Below, piece after piece: positions 44,006-56,578 of a DNA stretch of 64,000 bases. The notes under the pieces were generated by a model, which was not told the DNA's origin, made no database searches, and worked only from the letters and a program-made list of their open reading frames with translations. The DNA is taken from contig CM049989.1 of NCBI GenBank assembly GCA_016630955.3, forward strand, positions 620,001 through 684,000, in the 5' to 3' direction. The translations under genes and the position numbers were made by a program. Within the stretch, counting starts at the first letter, position 1, and the number at the start of each line of letters is the position of its first letter. Origin of the DNA: Didymella arachidicola. Taxonomy: Eukaryota > Ascomycota > Dothideomycetes > Pleosporales > Didymellaceae.

Positions 44006-44501
44006 TATCGGCAGAAGCAGCGCACGGAAGATCTGCAGTGGACTGACAAGCAGGGATCCCCATATTTGCCTTCACGGCGTTGAAAAGGCTAGATGCTTCT
44101 TTTTGCTGGGTAGTGGAATGAATCCCGCATGATGACTCGGTATAATCTCATTACCGTAGAGTTTCGCTCAGTAGATAATTAGCTAGTAGGGATTAAGCCC
44201 CCCCTGCTAGCTAATTATCTACTGAGCGAAACTCTACGGTACTCGAAGTGCGACATGTTGGTGTTGCGGTCCGTGTACCACTGGGCCTCCGCGGAGGGTT
44301 AAAAGTCAACGTTAACGTTGTTCTGTGCGCACGATCTTGGTCGACAGCCTCATTGTTTGGGCGCACATCCGCATCGTATCGTCGTGACCGCCTTTTCGCA
44401 GCACGAACACCACAACAAGGTGTCAACACAGCACTCCCTGGCCTGTCACACACGGCACCCGTCTGTAAAGGAGCACTCCTGACTCACGCCTAACGGTGTG
44501 T
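44006..44501. other. Intergenic between convergent genes, containing a foldback element
   Basis: 496 bp separating the hydrolase gene (plus) and SLD5 (minus). It holds the 90-bp inverted repeat described at 44152-44241; nothing else recognised. Confidence 0.6.
44152..44241. mobile_element. Foldback/MITE-like element with TA ends
   Basis: Two perfect 35-bp inverted arms (44152-44186 and 44207-44241; the left begins TACCGTAGAGTTTCGCTCAG) enclose a 20-nt loop. The arms can be extended by 5 bp with one mismatch. The outermost bases are TA on both sides, as for a TA target duplication of a Tc1/mariner/pogo-type miniature element. No coding capacity. Its ends differ from elements 1 and 2. It could instead act as a hairpin in convergent transcripts. 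Confidence 0.7.
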
Positions 44502-45320
44502 TCAGATGAGCTCTATGTCCCCCGTCCCACACCCTACACTCCACCTCCTCACAGCACTCCAACGCACAACCCAAACATCCCCTCTCTTGGCTTCCAGCCG
44601 CCGGTCTGTGCCCTCTATGAACACGGTCGCGATGTCTCTCAGCGCGCGCACGAAGACAGCCTTGTCCTCGTCCGGTTTGTCCACCATGCTGATTCCACCC
44701 GTTGTGTCGTCGAGTCTCTGCAGACTCGCTGGAAACTGTGAGAGGAAGGATGCGGAGTAGTGTTGGCTCAGAAGCGCCTGGTGAGAGGTAAGGTACTGTA
44801 ATTCACTCCGCGAGAGCAGCGGCTGCGTGGATTCGAGGGACGCGGTGTGCTGGGCGCGGATATGGAGAGGGTGTTGATCGATCTGCTTCGTCAATACCAA
44901 TCCAGTCAGGGTTCTGTAAATAAGGTACGCACCTTCTTCAGCCTCGCGCGCAAGAAGCTGCGGACCAGGAACTTGAAGCGCTCGAGTTCCGTCTGGATGA
45001 CAATGAGCTTGAAGTTGGTCTTCGGATCCATGTTCCCTGTCTGGTCTTCCACGAGCTCAATCTGCCTACGCCATTAGCCCTGCCATGAAATACTGAACGC
45101 TGTCCTGTGGTGCATGCGAGTTCAAGGAGCAGTGCCGCAAGGATCAACATACCTGCCTTCTGATCCTCTCAAGCACCCTTTCCATAAGCTCCTCAGGCCA
45201 GTTGAGAATCTCAGGCGCTGTGCGCTCCGCAACCCACGCTCTCGTTAGCTCCTGCAAGTCTCGCGATTCCTGAGGCGTCGAGTCGACCGCGACTTCGGCG
45301 AGGAGGTCGTCGATATCCAT
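44502..45320 (-). CDS. SLD5: SLD5, GINS complex subunit
   Basis: Join 45153..45320, 44933..45061, 44502..44882; 225 aa. It reads MDIDDLLAEV at the start, then LTRAWVAERTAPEILNWPEE, FKLIVIQTELERFKFLVRSF and LRARLKKIDQHPLH, the core helices of Sld5. The C-terminal B domain shows VFVRALRDIATVFIEGTDRR and ends at Ile. GINS (Sld5, Psf1-3) joins Cdc45 and Mcm2-7 to form the replicative CMG helicase. Introns are 91 bp (45062-45152) and 50 bp (44883-44932). The second acceptor could lie 3 nt earlier, adding a Gln; the family pattern RLKKID favours the choice made. Confidence 0.92.
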
Positions 45321-46501
45321 GACCGTGCGACACAGCAGCTGCGCGCGCCCACTGTTGTATGGGAGTTTAGTACACTAGGGGCCGGATTCGAGGCAGATCG
45401 AGGTTCTATGCGGACGTCGCGAGGTACGAGTGGGACGTTGGACAAGGTGCCGCAAGCTGCATGCGTGAGGTTGCTTAGAGTTCGTGATCACGTCTCACAA
45501 GCTGCGGCATGCTGCACTTCAAAGGATGCAGGCAACGTGGGGGCATCCGCTAGCGCGATTGAGACGCGTCGCGCCCGATTGGCTTGCCGTTTCAACACTC
45601 TGCCTCATCTGTCAGGTTCCACAACAGCATTAACAACAGAAGCTTTGACAAGTTCGTGTCACAGCACGCACAAAGCATAGCGTATGCAAGGTACTGTTTC
45701 ATTTCCCTAATGGTTACATGCAAATTCCTCAAGCCTCTAGTGTCTCTCTACCGTATTACGACCAAGAACCTACCGATTATCCCTCAAGTTTCAATTCCAG
45801 GCCTCTACCGTGGACCCCAGCCTGGAGAGAACGAAAGACGTATTGATAAGTACATACTCGAATGGAATAAGAGCCCGCGGGCCGAAAGAAGAAAAGACCC
45901 TTCAGTTGCGCCTAGTGCAACCGATGCCCGAGTATTTTCGATCTGATGTAATGGAGCCAATCTGGTGGAGAAGGTGTCGAAGAATGTAAGAAGACCAGTT
46001 GGGAATAGGAGAGGATGTCGATTTGATGACGTGTGTGAAGGTACGTAGACCTGGGTTTATTTGCTTTCGTGATGTTCTGAGATGGTTGTCGCTGGAGCGA
46101 TGGTAGTAGCTTCTCCACGGAGGCTATGAAGGGTCTGTATGGGATGGATGTGACAAAAGAAATTAATAAGGCTGCAAGGCAGTGGTCGAGTCCTGCCGTG
46201 AAAAAGGAATATGTCCGAGCCGGCGGCACGCGACATGGGGTATAAAATGCGAAGCAACGGGAGTGGCGCAAGCCCAAACTGTAGGTGCAGACTGCTCGCA
46301 GTCGATGTTGTTCCCGCCGCCCAGAAGTCCAAATTGATGCACAGAGAGGGCCAAATGGCAAATCGCTAGAACGCCTCAAGACGGAAATGACTAAATGCAA
46401 AACGCCGATGCTGTGGAATGCCAAAGCAGCAAGTCGGAAACGCCGTGTCCAGTTCGCCGTGAATTATGGAATCGTGTAGAAATCGTCGGCTACGCGCGGG
46501 C
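45321..46501. other. Intergenic, no gene seen
   Basis: Upstream of SLD5 and downstream of CDC25, both on the minus strand. A 78-codon frame from the ATG at 45710 is the only open stretch that looks at all protein-like and was not accepted. Confidence 0.5.
45564..45569. promoter_or_regulatory. MCB-type box (ACGCGT) upstream of SLD5
   Basis: A single ACGCGT 244 bp upstream of the SLD5 start codon, in the context GAGACGCGTCGCGCCC. Role inferred from SLD5 being a replication gene. Confidence 0.35.
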
Positions 46502-48428
46502 TCAGTAAGAGGCCATACGACGCGAAGCGCCAGTTCGTCCGTTCAATGAATCGTCACCAAGCGTGAAAATGTTGCCGCCACTCTTTGACCTGCCGAGAGC
46601 CGTTGGGCTGTCTTCCATCTGGCAAGAGTGTTGGCCAATTGCAAAGGTTTGCGCGCGCTGGAGCGGTTTACGTTGTCGCAGCTTGTTCAAGCCGCGTTCG
46701 CAGGACTGCTCGTGCTCTTTAGCATCCATACGGAGGTAGTTCTGAGGTTCGCAGCGAGCCGAGTTGGTGTGGAAGAATCTGCTGTAGCCACCGTCAAGGA
46801 TATAGACCTCAGGATAGTTAAGCGTTGGGTAGCGATGCGCGTTCTCCTTGCGATCTTGCGAGCGCACGAACTTAGCCCTGAGTGTGTTAGTGGTAAGGAC
46901 ACGGAGGTAAGGCAACAGTGCGCTTACATAAGTGGAGCGCGGTGCGCAGAGTATTCACAGTGGAGAATGAGCAGAGTATTGCTGTTAGTAGGGGCAGAGA
47001 AAAGACGCTCGGCCAATTGCTCCTTGTCACAGAAGTTCAAAGCACCTTCGATGTGTCCACCGTTGTACTCATACTCGAAACGGCAGTCAATGATAGCCTT
47101 CTCATCATACATGTGGTCGTAAGTACCATCAAGCACTTGGATGAGCGTCTCATGAGTGATGCGAGGAAGGCTTTCAGGCTCAGAGGGTGTGAAGTGAGGC
47201 AGCTTCAACGAGGGGTGGTCCTCATCCATTACGGACGACAGGCCACTTGGTGAATCAGAATCACTATCCTGCTTTGCGTTCATGATGTCGCCAGGACTCT
47301 CAAACATGCTGAGCGATCTCCTCATCTTACTGGGGCGAGGGCGAGAGTGAGCGGTATTTTGTTTTCTGATGGCAGCAAGGGGTGAACCATTGTTGCGGGA
47401 CTGGATACTGGAGCCAAAAGGAAAGGGCTTGATCTTGCTAGACGCGAACAGGGATCCATTAGAGCACGGACGCCGTTCCTGGGGTGGTGAAGAGGCGAAG
47501 CACTCGTCAAGTGTGGGTGCAGATGTGTTGCCAATGTTACCAAAGGCGTCACGGTCGCAGCCGGCGCCGAACCTGAAGGTAGAATGCTGCTCCTGCTGCT
47601 TGAAGGAAACAGTGTTAGTGGATAAGTTCTTGGTACGCGACAGAGACGGGCGGAGGAGGATGGACTTCTTGCGGCTGTGACGCGTCAGTGAAAGCTCAAT
47701 GTGGGCCAATGGCGAGCAGACGTACTCAGCAGCTGAGGTGGGTCGGTGGATGTCAAGCCCACTGGAGGACAAGTGTGGCAGGCCAGATGGAGAAAGCATA
47801 TCGTCGTCGTTGCTGGGTATCACCTCCGGAGACGGCGATGGTAGTGTAATGTAGCTGTTGTAGGGGGCCTTGTGCGGGAGCGGCGAGATGTCCATCGAGT
47901 CGGGAACGAAGCTGGGCGAGGAGTCGGGAATGGGCGGAGTGGTGACGCCTTCCCATCTGACTGGCGGGGTGGTGACGCCTCCAGTTGCTGCCATGGGCGT
48001 TAGCATATAATGGCGTGCAGAACAATGCACAGCCTGGCTTACCCTGACCCTCAATCTGCGAAAGGGCGGCAGACGTAAAGAGAGAACGGCGAGGGGTGGC
48101 GAACTGGGGACTAGCCAAGGGCATTAGTACGCGAACAATGGATGGATTCCCTATGCAAGGGCGGGCCGTACCTTTGGTCGACATGCAGATTCGACGACAT
48201 GTCGGCGGCCAGGCTCGCAGTGGGCGACGATCCCCTCATTGGCTGGATGGAAAAGTAGCCAGTACTGCTCACGTCTGCCGTCCTCATACTCATATCGCGA
48301 AAATTGAAGTTCTTGGATCCGAGGTTGTGAGCTCCAAACAAAGGCTTCGACGGTGGGAGGTCGCGGCGGTAGCCCCACGGCCCGGGGATGGCAGTCGGCG
48401 GCTGCATCGCAGCTAGTGGCGACGACAT
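46502..48428 (-). CDS. cdc25: CDC25-type M-phase inducer phosphatase
   Basis: Join 48172..48428, 48043..48110, 46928..47987, 46502..46877; 586 aa. The first 350 residues are Ser/Pro-rich and probably regulatory. The rhodanese-type catalytic domain reads YDEKAIIDCRFEYEYNGGHI, then the active site HCEYSAHRAPLM (His-Cys-x5-Arg), completed across the last intron as KFVRSQDRKENAHRYPTLNY and PEVYILDGGYSRFF, then PQNYLRM. CDC25 removes the inhibitory phosphate on Tyr15 of CDK1 to trigger mitosis and is antagonised by Wee1. All four exons join in phase with GTACGG, GTAAGC and GTAAGC donors. The tail after the domain is about 70 residues, basic and Ser-rich. Confidence 0.93.
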
Positions 48429-48442
48429 CTCTATGGCGGCGA

Positions 48443-48468
48443 TGTGTGTGTAGGTGTGTGTGTGTGTG
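48443..48468. repeat. GT microsatellite
   Basis: TGTGTGTG, a short TAGG interruption, then an uninterrupted GT run, 15-40 bp upstream of the CDC25 start codon. Confidence 0.9.
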
Positions 48469-50869
48469 AAGGCGACGGCGGCGCGGTGTGGCAGACCTCG
48501 TGCAGCGAGCGTGGGCGGCGGGCGGAGGTGCTGCGGGCAGTCTCTCTGCTCACTGGATGGCAGGGACAGATGCAGGACTGGCGGCGGGAGGTGAGCCGAT
48601 AAGCATATAAGACTGGAAAGCTAATTCCACTCTGAAGGTGCTCGCAGTAAACAGCCTCGCAGCTCGACACTAAAGAGACAGAGGTGCTGGGCTCGCTGGT
48701 CGGGTTGGCTAGGCGGGCATGGAGCAGGCAGTGCGGTAGCGGCGAGCGGACGAGGAGCTGGCAGCGGCTTCCCGACAGGATAATCCCAACGTAGTGACCG
48801 TGATTGCTCTGCACGTCTCTCTTCTACTATCAATGTTCACCAGAGCCTTGCCAGCTGTGCGAGGGAGAGTGGCCTTCTTGGGTGCGAGAAGGGTGAGGAA
48901 AAGAGAAGCAGGACGGTGGTCACCCAGCTGGATTTGAGGTTGCCGAGCCTACGCTTCCACAGCAACGACCAAGCTGCAGTGGAGGTGGTCCAGCACGGCG
49001 GCCAGTGCGCGTGTTGGCGAGGCATAAGCGCTGCACAGAGGGCCTCACCACTAACAGGCCCGCCTGCACACGGCCCTGGCAGCGGCGGGACGAGGATGGG
49101 GCAGCTTGCGCTTTCGGTAATGCAGCGTGCTGCGAGCGCTGCTGATCCGCTGCGTTTCATTGACGCTGCTTGGAAACGCGATCACGATCAGGCTGCACCA
49201 CAAGGCTACCGCTGCAGCTAACGCGCCGTGCAGCTGGGGCGGCCGCGAACGTGTGTTGATGTCGGTGTCAACCAGAGAACGATGCCATGGCAGTTGCAGC
49301 GGACGGCTTGGAGACCATCGATTGCTGCCACCGGCGTCTGCGTCTGCTCACCGGGCGTGCACATCCCATGCAGCCCGCCGAAGCTGGGAGAGGGCTCCTG
49401 CACACCATCCCTCCCTCGTCAGTTACCTTGACAGCACGCTGGCACGGATACCGCGCCGACCAGCATCATGCCGGCAAGCTCTGAAAAATGCGTGAAACCA
49501 TGAGTTCCCTCTCCGCTTAACTGCTGCGCCGGCCTCGTCCAAGCAGTATCTGCTCCGGCCGTCCTCGTGTGAGGCTCGGGGGGCGTCCGCCAGAGCCACA
49601 GTGCCTTCTAGACGTGACCTGCGTCACGTAGAAACCGTTTCCCCTGGAGACGCTGCGGCCGTCGACCCATCATTGCACCGAGAGCATTATTAGAGAGCCT
49701 CGTAACAAGTCCTGACTCCTGACACGGTAAACCGGCGTCAGCGTACTCAGCTCGCGAGACTCTTTCGTCATCGCGGCATGGTACGCTGACTTGGCAGCGC
49801 CCTGCCAGGGAAACAGCCTCGAAGCAACAGGCCAGCTATTCGCTGTGAGTGGTCACCCATCTGCCTCCCGAAGCAGTTTTGGGCAATCGACCGAGTATGA
49901 TAGGGCAGGCGGCTCAATCTCGCTCACTCGCTGGCCCTGTTGGTTCAGGATACCGTCGCAGCGCTTCTGCTTAGTGAAGGGTGCTGCGCGGCCCGTGAAC
50001 TACTCGATATTACTACAAGCTTTTAACCCTATGTGGATGCATAAAACTGGGTTGCCCAAGCTCCGCGCCGTGGTAGAAGTTTAGAACGGCCTCTTAGTGC
50101 ATGCTCGAGATCGAGCTGCGGATAGACATCGCGATGTCGCAACCCCTTCAACGTCATATTCTACAAGACTGAGCTCGATGCCCCGATTTCCCAGTTTGCT
50201 ATTCTTGCACGCCTTGTTTGCGGCCTTTCTCTCCTGAAAGCCGTTTGACAGCGCACCGCTCGTGACGACTGTTGATTTCCGCTACGAGGCCTATTGTTTT
50301 TCTGACATGGGTTCGGGGCTGCCGGTGGAGGCTGTCGCCATAGCAGCTGAACTTAAGAAGGGTCGTTCGAGAACACGGGCGTTCCCAATCCACCGAGCAA
50401 ATCGCGTGCACAAAAGCCTTCACAACGGGTGCCATCACCATTTCCAGTTGGGACCCCACCAACCGGTGACCCCTCTTCTGTGGACCTGAGGCATCTAAGA
50501 GGCCAATTGCGGCGCTTGCGGAAGCCACTATCAAACAGTCGCGTCTTGTCTCCCGGTGGACGCGACGAGCTATCGACACAAATAACCTAAAGCGGCACAC
50601 AAATGGGCAACGCGCGCGTCGTCTCGTGACAAAGAGCTTGGGTTTTTTCACTCAACCCCAGACCTGCGGGACGGCCTCTGCGTCTCAGGACCCTGGATTT
50701 TCTGCACTGTGACAGACAGTCTGATGCCAATCTTTGTCAGAAATCAGCATCAGGCCGACTGCTTCCGAAGCTTGCATGCAAGATTCGTCACTATCGTGGA
50801 GCCGGCAGAGCTTGAAGCTTCCGCAGAGACAGATTTGCATACAAGTGTTACGTCCGCTGCTGGAGATCC

Positions 50870-51508
50870 CTATCGATAGACGCAAGGCCGGAAAAGAAAA
50901 CTCAATGAAGGGCGGACCTGAGTCGATCTCGGTTGAGGCATGCGCACATAACCGTTGTCCCATGCAACTATCATCAGCTTTGCAGGGGAAGCCTCTCCCT
51001 TGGCGATGCCTCGAAACGTGCCATTGTCAGCCCCAGCTAATCTATCTCGAGCACCTCCAGGGTCTTTGAGGATTTCGGTCCAGCTGAGCGGCATCGTGTG
51101 TGGTCTCACCGGGCTGTGCCACGGTGATTGTGGGGTCGAGGAAGGGGTTGGATGCTTCATATAAGGAGGCTTCGCTGCATCGAGTTTGACGCTGATGTGG
51201 GCGTTTAGATCATCCAGAGTCATCGCGCAGCACGCAATTATGCTCAGAATTATGCTGGAAGGATTGTCACTCCAGCTCCATATCCCACGTAAGCTATATC
51301 TTAGCAAGCATTCTCCTCCTGAACGCTGGAGCTCCTTTATCCGTTCGAAGGTCTGAGAAGTCCAGTGTTGGACTGTTTTACAGCCGCTCAATAACCTCTT
51401 CATGCTCTCAAAACTGCCATCGGTCACACTGACAATCGAGAATCTGAGTGGGATGTCGTTAAAGGCTGTTGCATGTGAATGCAACGTGTCATCCGTCAGA
51501 TCGAGCAT
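50870..51508 (-). CDS. Possible protein of unknown function
   Basis: A 212-codon single-exon frame with an ATG at 51508. Parts look protein-like (FNDIPLRFSIVSVTDGSFES, SQTFERIKELQRSGGECLL), while the C-terminus is irregular and Arg/Pro-rich. No domain, signal peptide or homologue recalled. It could be a chance frame or the remnant of a gene. Confidence 0.25.
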   Translation of the reverse strand: MLDLTDDTLHSHATAFNDIPLRFSIVSVTDGSFESMKRLLSGCKTVQHWTSQTFERIKELQRSGGECLLRYSLRGIWSWSDNPSSIILSIIACCAMTLDDLNAHISVKLDAAKPPYMKHPTPSSTPQSPWHSPVRPHTMPLSWTEILKDPGGARDRLAGADNGTFRGIAKGEASPAKLMIVAWDNGYVRMPQPRSTQVRPSLSFLFRPCVYR

Positions 51509-51838
51509 AGATCCGCGAGACTCTTATATGTGCCAAATTGTGATAGCTCTGGGAGCGTCGCGAGAGCTTCTATAAAAGTTCAGCAGCGGAGCTCCATCAG
51601 TGAGGGTTGACTGGTGGGCACGATGCATCCACCAGAATCCGTTGCTGTGGTACGCTTGATCAAACATGGTTGTCAGGTCAATTGCGGGGAGCCAAGCCAC
51701 GGCCTGGATTCCGCCGCTATCAGCTAGTCCATTTTCGTTAGCGGTGAGCTCGACCGCGGCAGAACTTTTTGCTTCGTGAACTTTTCGTGACAGACGTGAC
51801 AAGGGCTGATTGCTTCAATCGACCAAAGACACTCCAAA

Positions 51839-54800
51839 ATGGGCAGCAAGAACCGAAAGAGAGAGTGTGAGCCCACGCAGGTTGAAAATGTCGAAGAAGC
51901 TCCCGCCAAACGCCGCAGACAACTCAATGAAGAGCACGTGAAGCTCTCAAAGCTCTACGGGGATCTGGCCGCAGAGTCTGATGAAGTCCGATTCGAAGCT
52001 GCGAAGCAGCTCATCGTGAAATTCTCACCTGAAAGTAGCCCAGCAGCAAAAGAGGTGGAGATTGCATTAACTCGGTTGATCAAGGGTCTTTGCAGCCAGA
52101 GAAAAGCTGCTCGAGTCGGATTCTCACTCACCTTGACCGAACTGCTGCGTCAAATCTTTGGTGGCGTTAAGATTAAAGGTCTGGATCACGATGTTGCGTC
52201 GATCATCAAGATGGTCGATGAAAAGACTGAGATTGAGGGTAACGTACCCGGACGAGTATGAGCGCTTTTCCCTTGGACTGCAACTAGGCTGACAGTCGCA
52301 GGCCCGACGAGACCATCTAATCGGTAAACTGTTCGGGTACAAGGCCATCATGCAGTCTTCAATAGTCATTGAACCGGAGCTTTCCATGGAATGCTGGAAC
52401 CAACTTTTGGATCGTATCTATGGAATGGCACGCGACGTACCTTGGCTGCGCGAGGAATGCGGCATGATCCTCGTAGAAGCTGTGAAGAGCTTGAAGGCCC
52501 AATCACAGCTTGATCAATGCGCTGGAGAGGCAATTAATAGACTGACACCGTTCAAGCTTGTCAGCACGCCGCAAGGAGTGGCATTGTGGCTGACTGTCCG
52601 AGCAAGCTTTGAGAAGAGCCTGCCAGAGGGTGTCTGGCATCAAAAAGACCCTCTCTCAAGGAAAGAGCGATCGCGTTTGGCGAAGTTAATGAAGGAAGAT
52701 TTCCATATCGATGCTGGAAACACAAAAGATGAGGCGATCAAGTCAGCTGCTGCAAATCCGAATCCCAGTTTTGCCTGGGATCTGGTATTCGGCGAGATCT
52801 TGCGGCGCGACGAAGAGAGCAAAGGAAGCGCGAAAGAGCCACCTAAGCCCGAGTTTCCCCAGCTCTGGATCGACCTTGTAGACAGTATGTTGCCCATACG
52901 ACGTGTGCAATCTCAGACTGACCAAATCAGACAATCTGTTCTCCACTACTTCGTCGCACGAGCGCAAGTCATGGGGCTTCAAGCTATTCAGCAACATGAT
53001 CACCCAAGTCTCCGCATGGGCTGTTCCGGCATTGTTTAGTCCAAACCTTATGAGGACAATCATCAACCAGAGCAAGAAGGATGATCGGTTTCTGCATACT
53101 GCCGCACTTGCGGCTCTCAAGTCGCTACAGTCGAGGGTTGAGCAAGACAGCAGCTCTGCCCTGCCGATTGTTGTCGCACTCACCACCAAACATGGCAGCG
53201 TCAACTTTGACAGAGCTACAAAGACTAAGACCCTTGAGCAGGTCCTTCTCTCGGCAGATGATAGTTCGTTGAAGAAGATCGTGCGTCACCTCAAATCTGT
53301 GATCCTTCGGCCAGAGACAGAGGAGCAGAATGTTGCAGATAGTCGACGACAAATCATTGCTGATCTTCTAATCACCATAGTCAAGCAGTTCAAGCGCTAT
53401 GATGAGCTATCAGAAGATGTCCTTGAGGGCGAGAATTGGCTTCGCGGTATTCTAGAGCTTCTCGTAGAGTATGCCTACTTCACGCCGTCGAAAGACGTGA
53501 AAACTAGCAAAGTACCGCTCCCTCCAATCAGCGATGCAAGCAGGACAATGTTTCAGGAGCGCCTGTCTTCCTGTCTCACGCGATTACTCGACGTTGAGCT
53601 TAGCTCAAAGTCCTCCTTCGCATCAATGATCATGACTATCCTTCGGGCTAAGAAGGCTTCAACCAAAACCTTCGAGTCTATTTTTAAGGCGGAGCCGAAT
53701 GTTCTGGAGACTGTAGGAAAGGCATTCGAGACACTCGACAAGATCGCCAAGAACGTAAGTCATTCCACAATTACTCATCTAACATAGCTGACACAGACGA
53801 AACAGGGCTCCATCGCTGGCAACAAGATGGCTGCTGAGGGTTTCGTGCTTCTCTACTCGCTTACGCTATTGCAAGTCCACAACGGAGATGGTGATGCTGT
53901 TATGATGCTTGAGGACCTTGATGCTTCTCGCAAGGCAATGGCGAAGAATAAGGATTCCGGCGAGGGCTCGGATGCATTCGTCGAGATTGTTCTATCGTTC
54001 CTTGGTAACACTCGTACTCTATTCCGTAAGATCGGCGAAGAAGCATTCACCATCTTCGCATCTGAGATTGGGTCGGAAGGACTGCAGTCACTCGCCGAGA
54101 TTTTGGACACTGCAGAGAACTTTGAGGGGCAAAAGGAGCTGTTCAACCAGGGCGACGACGACGATGCCGAAGAGGCGAAGTCTAATGACGACTCTGATGA
54201 GGACGAGATGGGTTCAGACGTCGAGATGATCGACTCAGATGTGGAACTGGTCAATGGTGACGCTGAGGATGACGAAGGCGCATCAGACTCAGACTCGTCA
54301 GATGAGGAGAGCAGTGAGAGTGATGAGGACGACGATGATATGGACGACGCGGAGTTGACACAGTTTAACAACCTCCTTGGGATGGCGCTCGGCACAGCAA
54401 AGGCTGATCTGGATGGCAATGACTCTGACGAGTCCGATATGGATGATGAACAGATGATGGCTTTGGATCCGCAACTCAGCAAGATCTTCAAGCAGCGCAG
54501 CCAGGTCACGAGCAAGAAGAAGGACCGAGAAGATGCGAAGCAAAACGTTGTCCAGTTCAAGTCAAGGGTCCTCGATCTCTTGGCGATCTATTTGGACAAG
54601 CAATACTCGAATGCTTTGACACTCGAAGTCCTTCTGCCTGTACTGCGCCGTACGCGCGCAAGCGCAAACAAGCAGCTGGCCGAGAAGAGCACTAAGATGC
54701 TCAAGGCATACTTTGACACTCGCTCGAAGCACAAGGCTCCTCTGCCCAAGCCGGAGTCTCTTGACACCGTGTGGGCGATCTTAAAGGGCATTCATGAAGA

Positions 54801-55029
54801 AGCAAAGAACGGCGGTGGCGCTAAAGCTCATGCAGATGTGTGCAGCAGTGCTAGCTTGCACGTGGTCAAGGTACTTGTGGGCCTCGACAAAGCACACTAT
54901 GCTGGTGTTGTCGACGTATATGCCGAGACACAGAAGCAGTGGTTCGCGGATAAAAAGTCTCCTCTGCAGCCGACCTTGTTCACTCAGTTCCAGAACTGGT
55001 CGATGAATGCTCAGAAGCAGGGCAAGTAG
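51839..55029 (+). CDS. POL5: POL5/MYBBP1A-family nucleolar protein (DNA polymerase phi)
   Basis: Join 51839..52255, 52302..52884, 52931..53754, 53806..55029; 1015 aa, close to yeast Pol5. Introns of 46, 46 and 51 bp keep phase. HEAT-like helices begin early (FEAAKQLIVKFSPESSPAAK, ALTRLIKGLCSQRKAARVGF, RDHLIGKLFGYKAIMQSSIV). Family landmarks are TTSSHERKSWGFKLFSNMI and TIINQSKKDDRFLHTAALAA. A strongly acidic linker follows (SDVEMIDSDVELVNGDAEDD, DSDSSDEESSESDEDDDDMD), then the conserved LTQFNNLLGMALGTAKADLD and VVQFKSRVLDLLAIYLDKQY. Despite its name, Pol5 works in the nucleolus on rDNA binding and pre-rRNA maturation rather than as a proven polymerase. Confidence 0.93.
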
Positions 55030-56578
55030 GGGCAGTTGTACGCACGGTGTATGTCAAAACCCCACAATTACAACAATGTTTTCTATCTCCGCGACCACTC
55101 GTGACTTTTCCATTTCCCCCATCTTGTCTAGCAGCGTCCAACAGTACCCTGTACTTCACTGTACCTCACATGACCAACTCCACAATGGTCTGAGATCTCA
55201 TTGGGTCCTATTGCTTGTTACGCCAGGTACGATAGTCGTTGCAGAAGACTAATATCGACTGCCGTAGCGCAGAACGCGCTCGTAGCCTCAGATCTGAAGA
55301 CTCGACACGTTTCCTTCTAGAAACAGCCTGACTTTGATTAAGTCGCCTCATGCCCCTCGTCGCACAGCTCGCCTGAGGTATGTATACCCCACATTTACTG
55401 AATTTGCAGACCACGTGCTTGGGTGGCACGCTTGTCAGACCACGGCTGTACCGCGCTCATCCGTCTCGAAATAGGAAATCTCTCTACCATCCAACCGCAT
55501 CTCCAGCTACGTCTGCAGCAGGTCACGAACTAAAGGCATGTGGTCCTAGCAGACACTGAAACAAGTCGCAGGGCTCTTGTACGACTCAAGGCTTCTGGCG
55601 CTTCTTCGAATGTTCTTTGCGCCGACATATGCCTTCCATGGCTTCTATAGTTCGGTAATGCATTCATATCTAGTGATAGACCATGAAACCGATATGAAGT
55701 GCCGCATAGGATCAACCCCAGCCTAAACCTTGAGGTCGAGTACTTCTGAGGTCTCATCAACAGGCCCCAGTAATTCACAGCGGGAGAGGCAGCTGTTGGC
55801 ACCTCAGTAGACTGGTATGCTTGCGATCAGCAGATGATTGTGATGCAGGTCCACCGCTGATCGCTCTGAAGTCGGATTGGTTGTTCCTGAGTTGATGTGC
55901 GGCGCATGGTTCTCCATGCTGAGGCATCCAGCTCTTTAGCCGTGTAAGCGGCTTGTAATCAATATGGCCTTCGACGCAAGCATGCTCGCTTGACTACCTT
56001 GTTCCGATAATATGCATGGGAAGACAGGGATTGTCACTTCTCGTGCCCTGTGCTTCCTGCAAATGCAAACCGTCAGGTAAGCAACAAAGGACGCATCGAC
56101 CAGCGCATGCCTGTCACTACTACCGGAGCTTTGACTGACCTCCATGCCTGTGAAAGGATTGGAGGCGATCCTTTGTCAACCTGGAAAGGGCTCGTCGGGA
56201 TCACTATTGCCCCCCCTGCACGATTATCTGGCACCAAGTTTGATTATCTGAGCCGAGTTGTGGAGTCGCCTGCGCCCCAGCCCGTCCCCGCATTCAAGCA
56301 ACCCTCATTTCGAGATGACAGTTCAGTCGCCCTGAGGCTACGGGAGGCAAAATTTCGTAGCACTATATCTGCAGGAGGGCGGCTGCGTACCTACACTGAC
56401 TACGGCTCCTTGCGTACGCTGACTTTTTGCTTGCTCTTCAACTCAAGTGACAACCTTCGAACCGGCCCCGACTTTGGATCTTGAACCTTTTTTTGTCGAT
56501 ATCGTGGCTTCGCGCTTGTCCTCGTCAGAACACTCCTTTGCAGCTTGCTTCGGCCGTTGTATTGTGGGTCCACCAATC
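55030..56578. other. Intergenic, no gene seen
   Basis: Downstream of POL5 and upstream of the second Zn2Cys6 gene. A long open frame at 56050-56484 has only a GTG start and no recognisable protein; it may be leader sequence. Confidence 0.5.

Larger units (their letters stand above)
48429..51838. other. 3.4-kb region upstream of CDC25 and POL5 with no confident gene
   Basis: Separates the divergent CDC25 and POL5 genes. It starts with a GT microsatellite (48443-48468), likely in the CDC25 leader, and is GC-rich to about 49.6 kb. One possible minus-strand gene is listed at 50870-51508. No tRNA or repeat recognised elsewhere. Confidence 0.45.

Noticed and set aside
45710..45946. 78-codon frame beginning MVTCKFLKPLVSLYRITT
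   Set aside because: Somewhat protein-like but short, with no domain, no supporting context and no signal peptide of convincing form.
51524..51802. 92-codon minus-strand frame just upstream of POL5
   Set aside because: Opens with TTG and lacks an ATG; it overlaps the likely POL5 promoter.
56447..56578. N-terminal extension of the second Zn2Cys6 gene
   Set aside because: Depends on a GTG start; the ATG at 56579 is the natural start.
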